A stretch of DNA of 64,000 nt, taken from contig JASAND010020129.1 of assembly GCA_030248195.1 (NCBI GenBank), forward strand, positions 1 through 64,000. Direction: 5' to 3'. Position numbers and translations under genes: made by a program. The notes under the pieces were generated by a model. That model saw nothing but the letters and a program-made list of their open reading frames with translations. It was not told where the DNA came from and made no database searches. Positions 11,711 to 42,703 of the stretch are shown one piece after another; position 1 is the first letter of the stretch, and every line of letters begins with the position of its first letter. Source of the DNA: Trissonchulus latispiculum (lineage: Eukaryota; Nematoda; Enoplea; Enoplida; Ironidae).

Positions 11711-13869
11711 CTGAAATAAGAAATTATTAATTCATTTTGCAGGCAGGTGTCATAATAGTAAATCGAAATATATCAACAGTTTTGCTATCCGTGTCGGCCA
11801 ATGGCCGTTGGCTGGCAAATGAAAATGGCCAGCAAAAGCCCAAAAGGCCAAAATAGAACCACGAGTCTATGATTGCACTATATATATAAAAAGAAAAGTA
11901 AGCCATAATTAGAATACTACTCTTCTCTGAACAGCGGAGCGGCGCACTGACCGGAATAAGCGTTAATCTTTTAGGGGGTCCACGACTCGACGATATAACC
12001 TCCCTTTTGGCTTAGGGGATCCCCAAAAGTGGTACCCGTTTGGACGGGAGGGGGGGGGGAATTGCAGAAACTACTTTCCGTTGTTGGGGTAGGACGGGGG
12101 AAGCAAGGGATTACCGTAGTTTCAGCTTATTTTCCAGAAGGGTCACGTTTAGGGGGGCTATCGACAACAGCCAACCTTAGCCTGTCTTGGCAACCCCCCA
12201 CCCAAACAGGGACCTCTTTCAGCGACCCCTTTCCAAACACGGATTGCGATCGGAGCATCCTTATGCAATGATCTAAAGCCCTCTAATGGCTTACTATTCT
12301 TCTTATACATGTCAAAAGTCGAGTACAAAAAATGAAACTTTATTCATTTTGTTTGCATTTATTTACATGTAAAAAGCTTAAAGCCTGAAAATTTTTATTA
12401 ACTGTTCTCTGGCGGTCAGAAGTCAGCCAAGCCAACTGCCCGAATTCGAAAAGTCAACACTTCATACAACTCGATCAAAATAAGAATCGGCTGAAGGCTG
12501 CGCTGCGATCAAGTTAAAGTCAACATTTGCCCCCTCCATAATTTTAGGGGTATAGAAATGGGCAGCTAGACCAAAAGACCCCCCTTTCGCACTAAGCACT
12601 TACTTATTTTCTCAGAACGATTATTACAGACTTTGTTTTCGCGTCCTACCCTAAGATTCATCAGGAAAAAATTAAATTTTTTGTTTTTTAGAATGTTACT
12701 GCTTATACTATTCATATATTCACGACTTTCCTAGTTCGTTATAGTATTTAATTTGTAAAACGTATGTATTTGAAAAATGCCATCGTGCTATATCATATAC
12801 ACGCTCAGAAGCCGAGATTTCAACATTGTTTCTAGCATAGTGCAGGCTCAATACGTAATTTAGGGAAAGCTGAGTGTCATATTATAAACTCTAGTCGATT
12901 CAGCCAAAACACATCGAACAGTGGAGGGGAGGGAGGCTCCCCGTCTAATGTCTGTTTTGTTTTTGAATTCTATCTTGCCTGTGTCCTGAGTTCTATACTG
13001 TGCACTGTGGTTGGATATTTGGTTAAATTTTGGCATTAGATGGTAGTCATTAGTTACAAATCGAAATCACATTTCTAATTATTGGAGATTAGAAATAATC
13101 CCGAGCGGATAAAGAAAAAGAAGAATATTGAGGATGGGTCGACTGTACAGGGAATCATAACTCAAAAGGTTTTATCAACGACTCAAATTGGTGTGCAAAG
13201 GATACACACAGAATATCGGCCAAAAAGTTTCCTTTCACTCGCAAAATATTAATGAAATAGCGTTAAACCTTTAAACCATCGAGACCGAGTTTAGAGGAAA
13301 GACTGACACTACTTTCAGTTTCAGCCAGCGCCGGCGCCAAAACAATTTCAGCTTCAGCTTAAAATTACTGAAACTGGATTCTATATGGATATATCACACT
13401 GTCAGAAAATTGGTGCATGGTAAGACTGAATGGGCTTACTGCTACGCCTATTCACGCCAGAGATAAAACCGGGTCACCGGGTCAGGAGTTCTGACCCGGT
13501 ATTTTTGGTTTGGAGAAATGTTTGCTGTTATAGCATACATATTTTTAGAACTTTTACCAGTTTCTACCACCAGTTACCAGAATTCTCAAAAATACCGGGT
13601 CACCGGGTCAGGGGTTGACCGGGGCACCGAGCCATCGCGAAGCAGGACCGGTTTCATCTCTAATTCACGCTGTCCACAACATTCTGAAGTGCAATGTTAC
13701 CAGTCAAGGCCTCGGAATCATTCTCGAACACCCCGAATTTCCTTCCTTCCTTCCTTGATATATACTATTCCGCCGCAGACGAAGCTCTTACGACGATCAA
13801 ACCATTATTGAAGAAAACAGAAAACTGTGCCCCATTATAGGTAGAATCAAACCAAAAATTAAATTCACT
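11711..13869. other. Intergenic region between TYW5 and NSUN4
   Basis: About 2.2 kb that must hold the TYW5 promoter. There are G-rich repeats at ~11960-12260 and two ACCGGGTCA-type repeat clusters at ~13455-13500 and ~13595-13635, then a short TTCC microsatellite at ~13740. No CpG-rich block, TATA element or gene could be supported. Confidence 0.45.
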
Positions 13870-33157
<19,288 letters not shown>

Positions 33158-33780
33158 CTAAACAAGGTTTCGTTAACAAACTACAGTACGTATACATTTC
33201 ATGCACAGAAACCAGTGGCGAAGTTCTCATATTGGCGAAAAATAGAAGACATTCTGTTCTAGCGGGGGTCAGAAAATACATTAACTCCACAAAACCAAAG
33301 GATGTCACTTTTGGTACCATGTTTTGCCCTGAAAAATTCGCTCAGAAGGCCAAAATTTTCAAAACGTTTCAGGGATTTTTACTCATGTTTTGTCTTTTGA
33401 CCATATAGATCTGCCTATCTTTGCGATTATGTACACAAGAAATAATATTATAATAAATAAAGAAATAAATAATAACAAGAAATAAAAATGCTCCTAAAGA
33501 GCAAAGAAAGGAATATGAGGCGAGTCAACATGAAGCCTGTAAAATGATAAAGATTGTATATTGTAAAGACAATATTTGGCATTTTACATGTACCATGTCG
33601 ACTTATATTCCTTTATTTGCTCTTTAGGAGCATTTTTATTTCTTGTTAATCCACTTTCTACATGTCGTTGACATATATAAAAGCGTTAAAGAATCATTAA
33701 GCATTACGTAGATACTCTGGATCACGGACGTGTTTCTATGACAAATTGGCTCTGTTCCACCCTGACCCCCCACCAGACCG
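33158..33780. other. Upstream of the first resolved NSUN4 exon
   Basis: The missing presequence exon and the promoter should lie here or further right. No exon with the required phase 0 end could be defended. Contains one hairpin MITE. Confidence 0.4.
33474..33647. mobile_element. 174-bp MITE, AACAAG ends
   Basis: Inverted ends of about 30 bp: AACAAGAAATAAAAATGCTC and its inverse, then CTAAAGAGCAAA/TTTGCTCTTTAG. AAT lies on both sides. Non-coding. Confidence 0.65.
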
Positions 33781-34135
33781 CTCCACAACAAGTTTGGGTG
33801 AGAACAAATCTGACTCTTTTGAAAAATTTTACTTTTGACCTAAAATCGCTCAGTACCCGGCACCCACAGCACTCTGAAACCACTTTGGGTACGCAATTTA
33901 ATGACAAAAGTTGCTCAGTTTGCTTAGTGCTTTCATGTGACAAAAAATTTGAAACCTTTTCAAAAATTGTATTTTTGACCCAAAATTGCCTAACCCACCC
34001 CACCCCACCATAACACTCTACAGCCACCTTGGATATGCAGTTCTATGGCAAAAGTTGCTCAGCTCACTCAGAGCTTTCGTTTGATATCAAATTTGACCAC
34101 TTTTGAAAAATTTCTGTTTTGACAAAAAATCCCTA
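33780..34135. repeat. 146-bp satellite monomers (block 2)
   Basis: Two to three diverged monomers with CACCACA, AAAAGTTGCTCAG and TTTTTGACCCAAAATTGCC. The array is cut by the hAT-like element at 34140. Confidence 0.75.
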
Positions 34136-34139
34136 AAAC

Positions 34140-34532
34140 CGCTAGCGTAGCCAGAAAAAAATGCAAAATTTTTTCGAGTGGTTGAGGGGCCGGAGCCCCC
34201 CCAGAAGCTGAGGAAATTTTCTATTTCGTGACCTTCGAGGAATATTTACAGAGCATTCGTTGAAATTACAATAATATTTAAAGCGCAGTGCTTGTTCATG
34301 CACCCAAATGATGCAGAATGTGGTCAAAGTAGACCAAACAGGGTAACTGGTACTCAATTTTTTAGTGCGAAACACGTATTGTAATGGTAGAAAACACTGA
34401 TTTCGCGCCAAAGGCGCGAAAATTTTTTAAAAATAGGAGTTTACACATAGCAGGAAAAATTTCTTGGGGAACAACACAATTTCCGGGCGGGGGGAATTCC
34501 CCCCATTTCCCCCCCCCCCGGCTACGCGCCTG
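34140..34532. mobile_element. hAT-like G-rich element with GCGTAGCC ends
   Basis: Inverted ends share GCGTAGCC (CGCTAGCGTAGCC left; CAGGCGCGTAGCC inverted right). Flanks CCTAAAAC and CCTAAGGC look like a mutated 8-bp duplication. Contains GGGGCCGGAGCCCC and a TTTCGCGCC-AAA-GGCGCGAAA hairpin at 34401-34421. Confidence 0.55.
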
Positions 34533-34539
34533 CCTAAGG

Positions 34540-35830
34540 CCCCTCCCCTACCCCACCACAGCACTGTACAGTCACTTTGGAAAGGATATGCAGTTCTATG
34601 ACAAAAGTTGCACAGCTCACTGAGGGTTTTAATTTAATGCCAAATATGACCACTTTTAAAATTCGGGCTACTGACTACTACTAATGAAAGCGGCCTACTG
34701 ACAATTCCCAAATTTCATCACTTGTGCTGCAGCAATACGGAACCGCTGAAGATTCTTGCCGCCGCCGCCACCCGTAAGCGAATTGGCGAAAGCAAAAAAT
34801 TTTTTCGGCTCGACCCCCCTTTTCAAAATCCTGAGTGCGTCCATGGTCACCCCCCCCCCACATTTTTGACTAACTTTACCTCCCCCAGAATTTTTGACAT
34901 ACGCTCCCATAACCTTCGGCTACCCCCCCCCCGGAACGCCCCCACCGATTTTTGGACGCAAAAAAGTTAGCTAAATTTGGCAGAAAATTGGTCATTTTTT
35001 GAAAGTTTTCCAAACTTTTCACTTAAAAACGCGTAAAACGTTAAAAACAGGAAGAAAAAGGGCTAAATTACCGAAAATTTCGCATTTTTCGGCCATTTTT
35101 GAAATTTCTGAGGTCCGAATTCGGGGAGGGTTGGGGGGTACCCCCATCGCATTTCTTGGGTCGACCACCAAGCTTCCAAGATTTACCGAACCCCAGACCC
35201 AGAGTTCCAGGGAAACTATGATTCTGCGAGAGACTACAAAAAGGTGACACACGAACACGGGGGTAAAACGGAGACACCGGAAAAACATCGCCGGCATAAC
35301 TGCAACGATTTAACGGTAAGTGATAGGAGGATGAACTTTTAATGATACTAAACTCTCGACACGGACTTTTTTCCGCACAAAATCTGCGCAGTACTTCTGA
35401 AGGCTGTCATTGGGGCCTTTTTACTCATATTATAGGGGTCGCTACTGCGACAACTATGATAAATTTAACAGAGCAATGCTAGAAAAACATAGCGCATCTG
35501 CGCAAGGGCTCGGAGACCCTCCGCCTGGGCTGATAACTATACCCAAATCGCTCCATATGTGCTGAAGCAGCATGGAACAGTTTGTTAGAAATTATTGCAG
35601 TTAGTTACCCCCTCCTCCCTAGCGGAAGTGCGTTTGGCGAAAAAAATATTTTCGGCTCGACCCTACCCCTTTTCAACATCCTGGATGAGCCCCTGATATA
35701 GTGCTATTGTTAGCAATTTTTGAAAAAATGTTCGCCTCCCCCCCAAAGAATTCCCTGCTCTTGAACTTTGAACGAACCCCAGAAAAGCACCCTAGAATAA
35801 GCCCTACATTGTAGCAAGCAGCCAGGCTCC
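34540..35830. repeat. Mosaic of satellite and G/C-rich repeat pieces
   Basis: In order: a satellite monomer (34540-34665); right ends of hAT-like elements with CGGCTCGACCCCCC and CCTGAGTGCGTCC (34793-34842) and CCTGGATGAGCCCCTG (35679-35694); and a ~300-bp family (34930-35225) with AAAAAGTTAGCTAAATTTGG, GAGGTCCGAATTCGGGG and TTCCAGGGAAACTATG, also found at 38430-38745, 51940-52375 and 60210-60480. No genes. Confidence 0.6.
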
Positions 35831-35836
35831 GGACAC

Positions 35837-36241
35837 CTGGGTTTATTTTAGGCAAAAATAAGTGGGGGGGGGGGGCGCGCCCCCCCCCACTAGTGGGGGG
35901 GAATAAAATGGGCTAAAATGCCAACAATACCGCATAAAAAGCCTGTTTTCTACATATACTGCTATAACTAAGCTTAAAAGTGCTCAAAAATTGAGTTTTA
36001 GCACCAAAAAAGACGATTTTTGACCAAAACTTTCCGGCGACGCCGGAAAAATTTTGAAAATTTTGACCAAAAATCTTAAAAAATTTGGCATTTTCTAGGC
36101 ACCTTAGGGTGAGTCGGGGGAGGGAAGCCCAAAAAAGTGGGGGTGGGGCCAAGTGGGGGGGGAGGTGCTCGAGTGGGGGGGGGACCCAAAAAGTGGGGGG
36201 GGCGCCCCCCCGCCCCCCCCCCCCCAGTAAAGTAAACCCAG
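35837..36241. mobile_element. CTGGG-ended G-rich element, GACAC duplication
   Basis: 405 bp, ends CTGGGTTTATTTTAG and inverted CTGGGTTTACTTTA. 5-bp duplication GACAC at 35832-35836 and 36242-36246. Long G and C runs near both ends and a TTTCCGGCG-A-CGCCGGAAA hairpin at 36031-36049. No coding capacity. Confidence 0.75.
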
Positions 36242-36698
36242 GACACTGGGTCCTGGAGCCAGTATATACTAGGATGGTTGCGACTGACCCTGTAGGGGTG
36301 GCACAGTTCCTCCGGGAGTGAGTTGGAAAACGACGAATACAATGGGAAGACCAATCTGCGCCCAAAGAGAAGAAAAAGCAGTAAATGTACGTAATATTAC
36401 CAATTTAATTGTACACTTATATACGTACCCATTTGCGCTTCACTTTGAAGCTTTTACAGCGTATCAGCAAAGTCACGGAAAGACGGCAATTCAGAAAGTC
36501 GATGATGTGGCCAGCAACGATCATAGTCCTTTGCAATCTGCAAAAAAGGCGCTAAGTGCAGTAAATAACACCTTGGACTACTGAATATGTACGTTGATGG
36601 TGGCAGGACCTCCAAACTTAAGAGATAGACGTACCGGACCGGACTACAGTTTTGTCTCCTACGAGACCCCGTTGAAAAACCAGACTCCCTACCCGAAC
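36242..36698. other. Non-repeat island with a possible terminal exon
   Basis: Less repetitive than its surroundings. On +, a good acceptor (CTTTTACAG at 36450-36458) is followed by an open frame ending TGA at 36582-36584. An upstream ATG-led stretch 36343-36383 ends at a GTACGT donor, but the phases do not join in the longer frame. The product is unrecognised and no gene is claimed. Confidence 0.2.
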
Positions 36699-37040
36699 CT
36701 GGGTTTGCTTTAGTGGGGGCCCACTTTTTTGGGCTGCTTCTCCCCACTCACTATACGATTCCCAGAAAATGCCAAATGTTAAGGATTTTTGGTCAAAATT
36801 TCCAAAATTTTTCCGGCTTCGCCAGAATTTATAGGTCAAAAACAGTCTATTTTGGTACTAAAATTTGGTTTTTAAGCACCTTCGAGCTTAGTTGTAGCAG
36901 TATATATACGTGGAAAACACGCATTTTTACGATATATATTTTTAGCATTTTTAGCCCATTTAATTACCCCCCCCCATTTTCGCTCGGCCCCGCCCACTTT
37001 TGCTCGGCCCCCCACTTTTTTTGCCTAGAGAACCCCCAGC
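36699..37040. mobile_element. CTGGG-ended element, partial
   Basis: Left end CTGGGTTTGCTTTAG, then CCACTTTTTTGGGC, AGAAAATGCCAAAT, TTTTTGGTCAAAA and an imperfect CCGGCTTCGCCAG hairpin near 36812. The right end is degraded. Confidence 0.55.
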
Positions 37041-37151
37041 GAACTAGACTCATGCCCCTCTAGCCGGGGTCAGACCTCCCCTCCCCCGTTGAAATGGTTT
37101 TCTTCAAGCTGATATCCACTCCACCTTCCTGGTTCTGTGGCCAACCACATC

Positions 37152-37453
37152 CTGGGCTTATTCTACTGGGGGGGGGGGGCATAAGCACCCTTCCCCCCCC
37201 CCAAATCGTTCCCCTTTTGGTACCAACTTTAGCCCTGAAAAAATCGCTCAGAAGGCCAAATTTTCAAAAATATTTCCGGCTTCGCCGGAGATTTTTAGTC
37301 GATTTTTTGCCTATTTAAGCACTAAATCCGCTTATTTTTGGCGATTGCTATAAAAATAGCGCAATTTTTTTAGAAAAATTTTCGCCCCCCCCCCCCAAAA
37401 ATGACTCGCCTCCCGAGGGCCCCCCCAAGAAAAAATCCCTAGAATAAGCCCAG
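37152..37453. mobile_element. CTGGG-ended element, ACATC duplication
   Basis: 302 bp, ends CTGGGCTTATTCTA and inverted CTGGGCTTATTCTA. Exact 5-bp duplication ACATC at 37147-37151 and 37454-37458. Contains TCCGGC-TTC-GCCGGA at 37275-37289 between AT-rich segments. Confidence 0.8.
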
Positions 37454-37896
37454 ACATCTATGCCAAGGCAAAGAGGGTATCCATCATAGGTGTATATATA
37501 TATATACACAGGGTATTTTTTACAGGGGGCCGCCCCGAAATTGACCTTCCCCCCCCCGAAAATGCCTTCCCCCCGAAATCGCCCCCTCCCGGGATTTTTG
37601 CTTTCCCCCCCCGGGATTTTGGATTTTTTGGAGGCCCAAATTCTTGAACAAGTAACAAAAATGCTCCGCACAAAAGGGGATAATATGTGTGTTAGGCCTA
37701 TGTCTGTCGTCTAAATTCCGGTTGAGAAAGCAAGTATATAAATCCGACACAGCAAGTTTGGGTGGGTGGTTCTATGGCGAAAGTTGTTCAGTTCGATGCG
37801 GGCCTTCATTTGACTCGAAATTTGACCACTTTTGAAAATTTAAATTTTTGACCCAAAATCGCCTAAGTCCCCACCCCACCCCACCACAGGCCTCTA
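37454..37896. repeat. G/C-run repeat and satellite monomer
   Basis: TA-rich stretch (37493-37510), C-run segments to 37630, unplaced sequence, then one 146-bp satellite monomer from about 37785. This is the target of the next hAT-like insertion. Confidence 0.5.
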
Positions 37897-37904
37897 CAGC
37901 CACT

Positions 37905-38788
37905 CACTGGCGGATCCAGGATTTCGTGACGGGGGGGGCGGTAAAATTTTATCCAGCGGGGGGTCTGGGGGGGCGGAGCCCCCCAGAAGTTGAAGAAATT
38001 TTTTGTTTTTGCAATAAAATCGGTCTTCGGATCTTTAATTCTTTTTATACTGAAGAACTGAACAAATTTTTTAAAATTCTTGACATTTGTAGGCAAAGGT
38101 AATTTTCTCGGAAAAATCGGATGCATTTCAAGCTTTTTCTTCACAAATGCAATAAATATGCGGTTAAAAATTAGAAAATTCGCGCCGACGGCGCGAACTT
38201 TTTTGGTTTTTTGCCCTTTTTCCTCTTTCTCTCCTTAATTTTTCCTACCTTCGAATCGCGACGGGGGGGGGGGGGGCGGCGGCCATAGTTTCACCAGGGG
38301 GGCGGGGTTGGGGGGGGGGGGGGGGGTCCCCCCCCCCCCCCAAAATTTTCGACCAACTTTACCCCCTCCCAGATTTTTGGACTATCCCTCCCCCCACTTT
38401 TGGTTACCCCCCCGAACCCCCCCCCAGCACTTTTTGGGGTCAAAAAGTTAGCTAAATTTTGCTAAAAAATGGTTATTTTTTGAAAAATTTTTCTCAAATT
38501 TTGGCTTAAAATTGGTTTAAAACGGTGTAAAAACGCCTAAAACGATGAAAACAAGCCTTGTTTCAACAAAAAAAGCGTTAAAATACAAAAAATTTTGCGT
38601 TTTAGGCCATTTTTTGAATTTTCTGAGGTCCGAATTTTGGGGGGGGGTTCGGGGTCGGGGGGGGTACTCCCCATCACATTTCGGGGGTCGACCACCAAAT
38701 TTCCGAAGTTTACGCCGCCCAACCAAAATTTCCGGTGAAACTATGGGGGCGGCCGCCCCCCCGCCCCCCCCCCCTGGATCCGCCCCTG
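37905..38788. mobile_element. hAT-like element, GGCGGATCCAGG ends, CAGCCACT duplication
   Basis: 884 bp. Left CACTGGCGGATCCAGG and inverted right CAGGGGCGGATCCAGG. Exact 8-bp duplication CAGCCACT at 37897-37904 and 38789-38796, within a satellite monomer. The interior has GGGGCGGAGCCCC, a TTCGCGCC-GAC-GGCGCGAA hairpin at 38179-38197 and a second nested G-rich repeat with CATAGTTTCACC ends (38284-38745). No transposase. Confidence 0.82.
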
Positions 38789-38796
38789 CAGCCACT

Positions 38797-39130
38797 TTAG
38801 GTACGCACTTCTATGACAAAAGTTGCTCAGTTCGATGCGGGCTTTCATTTGGTACCAAATTTTAACACTTTTGAAAATTTTAATTTTTGACCCAAAATCG
38901 CCTAAGTCCCCACCCCACCCCACCACAGGCCCCTGCAGCCACTTTAGGTACGCACTTCTATGACAAAAGTTGCTCAGTTCGATGCGGGCTTTCATTTGGT
39001 ACCAAATTTGACCACTTTTGAACATTTTAATTTTTGACCCAAAATCGCCTAAGTCCCCACCCCCACCCTACCACAGCACTCTACAGCCACTTTGAGCATG
39101 CAATTCTATGACAAAAGTTGTTCAGCTCAC
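38797..39130. repeat. 146-bp satellite monomers (block 3)
   Basis: Two and a half monomers, almost identical to each other (GTACGCACTTCTATGACAAA, GTTCGATGCGGGCTTTCATT). Confidence 0.8.
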
Positions 39131-39630
39131 TTAGAGAAAGCAAAGAAAAAGGGTAACCTACATTTATACAGCTGAAGAAAGCAAGTATATATTTAGGTGA
39201 CAGACTGGAGCTATCATTTCATGACCGCCACCATATTTGATTACACCAATAAAAAGTGAAAACAAAATTACCAACTTCCAAAAACTAAGAATCCCTGCAA
39301 TAAACTAAAAGAAAAAGAAATTCATAACCATAATATAATAAATACGGCCATTTGATAAAGCAAGTATCTAAAGTGTAAACATAAACTTTTATTCGGGTTA
39401 AAGTGCACTCATTTGCTGACCACTCTGCCAGACTGATACTGGTAAACGGTGGGCTTCGTCAGTGGCGTACCGACTTACCAGTTACAGCTTTAGGCTTTTA
39501 GGAAAAATACGAGAAATTGTACAAAAAGTCGTTTCTGCCCTGTGGTCCCATTCACACGTGCTAGTTAGTTAACATGCGACATAAATATGCTGCTACATAT
39601 TGCGGACACATTCGTGTTGCACTTTACGTC
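39131..39630. other. No recognised feature
   Basis: AT-rich. Nothing seen on either strand apart from short AAAG-rich stretches. Confidence 0.5.
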
Positions 39631-40170
39631 TTATTTATGCCTTTTAACAGATTTTCGAACTGCCAGCTTCAGTTGGTCTACCTCATACCCTTGACTGGTA
39701 GCCAATGCTATCAGTTTTACAGACTTACGTATAAAATTATCATATACATTACATATGTTTCCATATCTAATAATTTCCCCCATTACCACATTGTAGAGAC
39801 AACTCTTACTAATATTGCTACAAGCATGTGGCAACATTAGGGTTTTAAACGGAAAGTTATCTCTTTTATCAAACACATCAGTAACAAATTTACCACTACT
39901 GTCCATAGATATATTAATGTCTAAAACATCTGCTTGACTAGGATCCAAGTTAACTTTATTAAGTGTAAGAGAGTTAGGATAAATATTTGGGCGTTGTTCA
40001 TCAAAAACTTTTTTATCACCCACAGTTGTTATATCATCAATATATCTATAAGTATACCTTAGGTTTTCTACAATACCATAGTCTTCTGCTTTAAGTCGAT
40101 CCATTATAAATCTATATTCATAATCAAATAACACTAAATTAGCAATAAAAGGTGCAGCATTACACCCACC
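39631..40170 (-). pseudogene. Reverse transcriptase fragment (YIDD)
   Basis: Minus-strand frame of about 180 residues. It has CNAAPFIANLVLFDYEY, the catalytic RYIDD motif, an IYPNSLTLNKVN block and a VFDKRDNFPF block, typical of palm-thumb regions of RT-like proteins common in invertebrate genomes. The N-terminal fingers and any endonuclease are missing. The frame stops abruptly at 40165-40170, where 146-bp satellite resumes. The lineage (Penelope-like or other non-LTR) cannot be decided from this piece. Confidence 0.7.
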
Positions 40171-40605
40171 ACACCCCACCACAGGCCTCTACAGCCACTT
40201 TAGGTACGCACTTCTACGACAAAAGTTGCTCAGTTCGATGCGGGCTTTCATTTGGTACCAAATTTGACCACTTTTGAAAAATTTTATTTTTGACCACTTC
40301 ACCCCCTACCCGATTTACCCTTCAAACGGCAAAGTGGAGCCAGTCCAGCAAAATGGGTGGGTCGGACGGCAAAACGGACTCCGGGAATGAGCTGGGCGCA
40401 CCAGAAAACCTCTATAGACAAAGTTTTGAGAGGCCATGCACAGTCCTATATGGTGTTCTTGTAAGTCGGTACCGACTTGGCCCTCCCGACAGCAAAGTGG
40501 AACCAGCCCAGCAAAATGGGTGGGTCGGACGGCAAAACGGACACCGGAAATGAGCTGGGTGCACCAGAAAACCCCTATATACAAAGTTTTGAGAGGCTAA
40601 ATGGT
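40170..40605. repeat. Satellite monomer plus GACGGCAAA repeat pair
   Basis: One 146-bp satellite monomer (40170-40300) followed by two ~165-bp copies of the GACGGCAAA / GGGTGGGTCGGACGG family (40312-40605), the same pairing as at 18.3-19.7 kb. Confidence 0.7.
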
Positions 40606-41941
40606 GGGGGAGTATTGTTTAGTAGTACGGTTATGCGTGGGCGGGGGAGCCGAGGGTTCAAACTATTTTTTAAATTATTTGTTTTCGGACTTCTTTTCGC
40701 TACGCCACGATTTTTTGCGGAGGGGTGCTCGCTACCTTGGCTAGGCCACTGTATCCGGTTTTTGTTCCTTTTTGCATTTTGTTGTTCTGCTACCAGCTAT
40801 AATCATGTTGTATTTTTACTCATTCCGTTCTTGTTTCGGGAATTTAACTCTTGCTTTGTGTTTCCTTTCTTTTCTGTCCTAAAACTGCACACGGTACTTT
40901 TCTCCTTAAAATTTTTACCAATTTCTCTATGCCGCCATTATTTACCAGAATGATGATTCGGTGGTGCTTTATCCGTTGTGCTTTATAATTATGTGCCTTA
41001 TTACATGAATCTACCTTTTGTTCATACATACCAGTCTATACATACCCGATTTCTTCTAGTATAGCTCCAAACTTCGGTTGTTGCATCTGTCGGAGGTTCA
41101 GGAAAAAGTTTGTCCGTGATTGCTTTTGGATATAGTTGTTGGTTGACCGCGCGGGGTGTACGTTTGTACGTGTTTGTTCTGTAATCTGCAATGTTTTGTA
41201 TTTGTTTGTTTGGTGTATTTTTGCTTTAGCTGGGCGGACGACCGGTAGTGGGCCCTTGTGTGTTGTGGCGCCTAGCCCTTGTCTGTGTACCGCGGCGTGG
41301 GCGCACGGGGCAAAGAGGGGGTAATTTTGTGAAATATTCGGTGAGATCCGTCTATTTTGTCATAACTTTTTGGACAAATGATAAAAGTTATCTAGAGTTA
41401 GCTACAGCGATAGCTTCAAAAATAGAGTCTCTTCATATAACTTGCAAAAGTTAGTTGATGCAGTGTGTTCTATACGAATAGTCGGCTGGGGTTGGGCTCC
41501 CTCTACTTTGGTGGCAGCTGAGAATTGTTGGTGGTTCATTTTGTATAATTCGTTGTGTAATTTTGGTGCAAATTTATAGTTTGTAGTTTCGTTTAAAAAT
41601 GTACGATTGGATTTTGTGAAGTTGGATTAAAGTATCCGTGTCTTAATTTTATGTTTAGTTAGAACTTTCGTATTTGGGCACGAGAGGAGACTATTATTAG
41701 GCATACACTACCGACCTAGAACCTGCACAATTAATCAAGTCATCGTTTATTAGCAATACAAAGGCAACCGTATTTTTTTACACCTGTTTTGTAAGTCGCA
41801 AGCCAAACACTGGATTCTTCAAATTCTACTATAAATATTGCTAGTATTTAACACCAGCCAACATTGCTGAAAGTTCGAAATTAATTGGATGAAAAATTAA
41901 CTCAGGAGAACCGTTCCCGGTAATGCAAGAGCCCCCTTTAA
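40606..41941. other. Flank of the gypsy-type element, no gene recognised
   Basis: T-rich, with a G-rich patch at 41130-41330. TTTGGTGGCAGCTGAGA near 41507 looks like a tRNA primer-binding site, which would put a 5' LTR to its left, but I see no matching LTR after the element. No gag-like frame seen. Confidence 0.35.
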
Positions 41942-42703
41942 GGTGGTGATTCCCTTTGGGCACATATTGTTGGTTGGCGGCGTAAATCAAGATGAAATTT
42001 GACGAAACTTTCCGAAATACGTTCTTTTAGCGTTCTAATACCTCTAATTCAAAAATTCGAGATTTCCGGTCAGGGCGGTTTTTCCCAATTTCTGAAAGAC
42101 AGCAGCTATACAGTTATGACTATATTCATTCGAAAGATCTCATTGAGCTTTATATTTTTGCTGTTTAAAGCAACGTTCTAGTTTTTCTCTACCGTGAGAT
42201 ATAGCCGATTTTCTTGTTTTGTCGTCGAAAACTTGGCATTTTTGCAGAAATCAAATAATCCATCATTACTTGAACTATGCAGGCCGTAAAATCAAACTAA
42301 TGGCTTAGATCTGAAGATCTCATAAAGGCAAATTATCCGACGCATGATCGTCTTCCAACAGCTATCCCATAGACTGTTATCATAAAAAATGTAGTTTTTG
42401 CAAAAACACACCCAATATTTTTCCAAAGATTGTGGAGCATTCACCATGCAAGCTGGAGGGCTGCTACTTATCAGATATGTTCTGCACATATATACCCAGG
42501 GACAATTTTTGTAGTTGCCCCGATTACTGCTTTCTAGCGAAAGTAATCGCTTGATAAATTTGGAAAAAGTAGGCAAAATACTGGTTACGCACACATTTCA
42601 GCTTATTTCTCCATAACGAAGAGCGATTTCACAATAAATAAAAATCGTCCCCAGGTATTTGATGCAGGTATCGAATGATATAACCGATGTCTCGCGAAAA
42701 AAT
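41942..42703. mobile_element. Half of a piggyBac-like (TTAA) element
   Basis: Starts GGTGGTGATTCCC next to TTAA (41938-41941). It is homologous over its whole length to the inverted right arm (47812-48591) of the intact element at 46419. Homology stops at 42703 and pol coding sequence begins at once, so the other half is missing. Confidence 0.7.

Noticed and set aside
33158..33245. Short Met-led frames just upstream of the first resolved NSUN4 exon as the presequence exon
   Set aside because: None ends at a good GT donor in phase 0, and the implied intron would be under 60 bases.
41507..41523. TTTGGTGGCAGCTGAGA as a retroelement primer-binding site
   Set aside because: No pair of LTRs could be matched around the pol pseudogene, so the site stays a guess.
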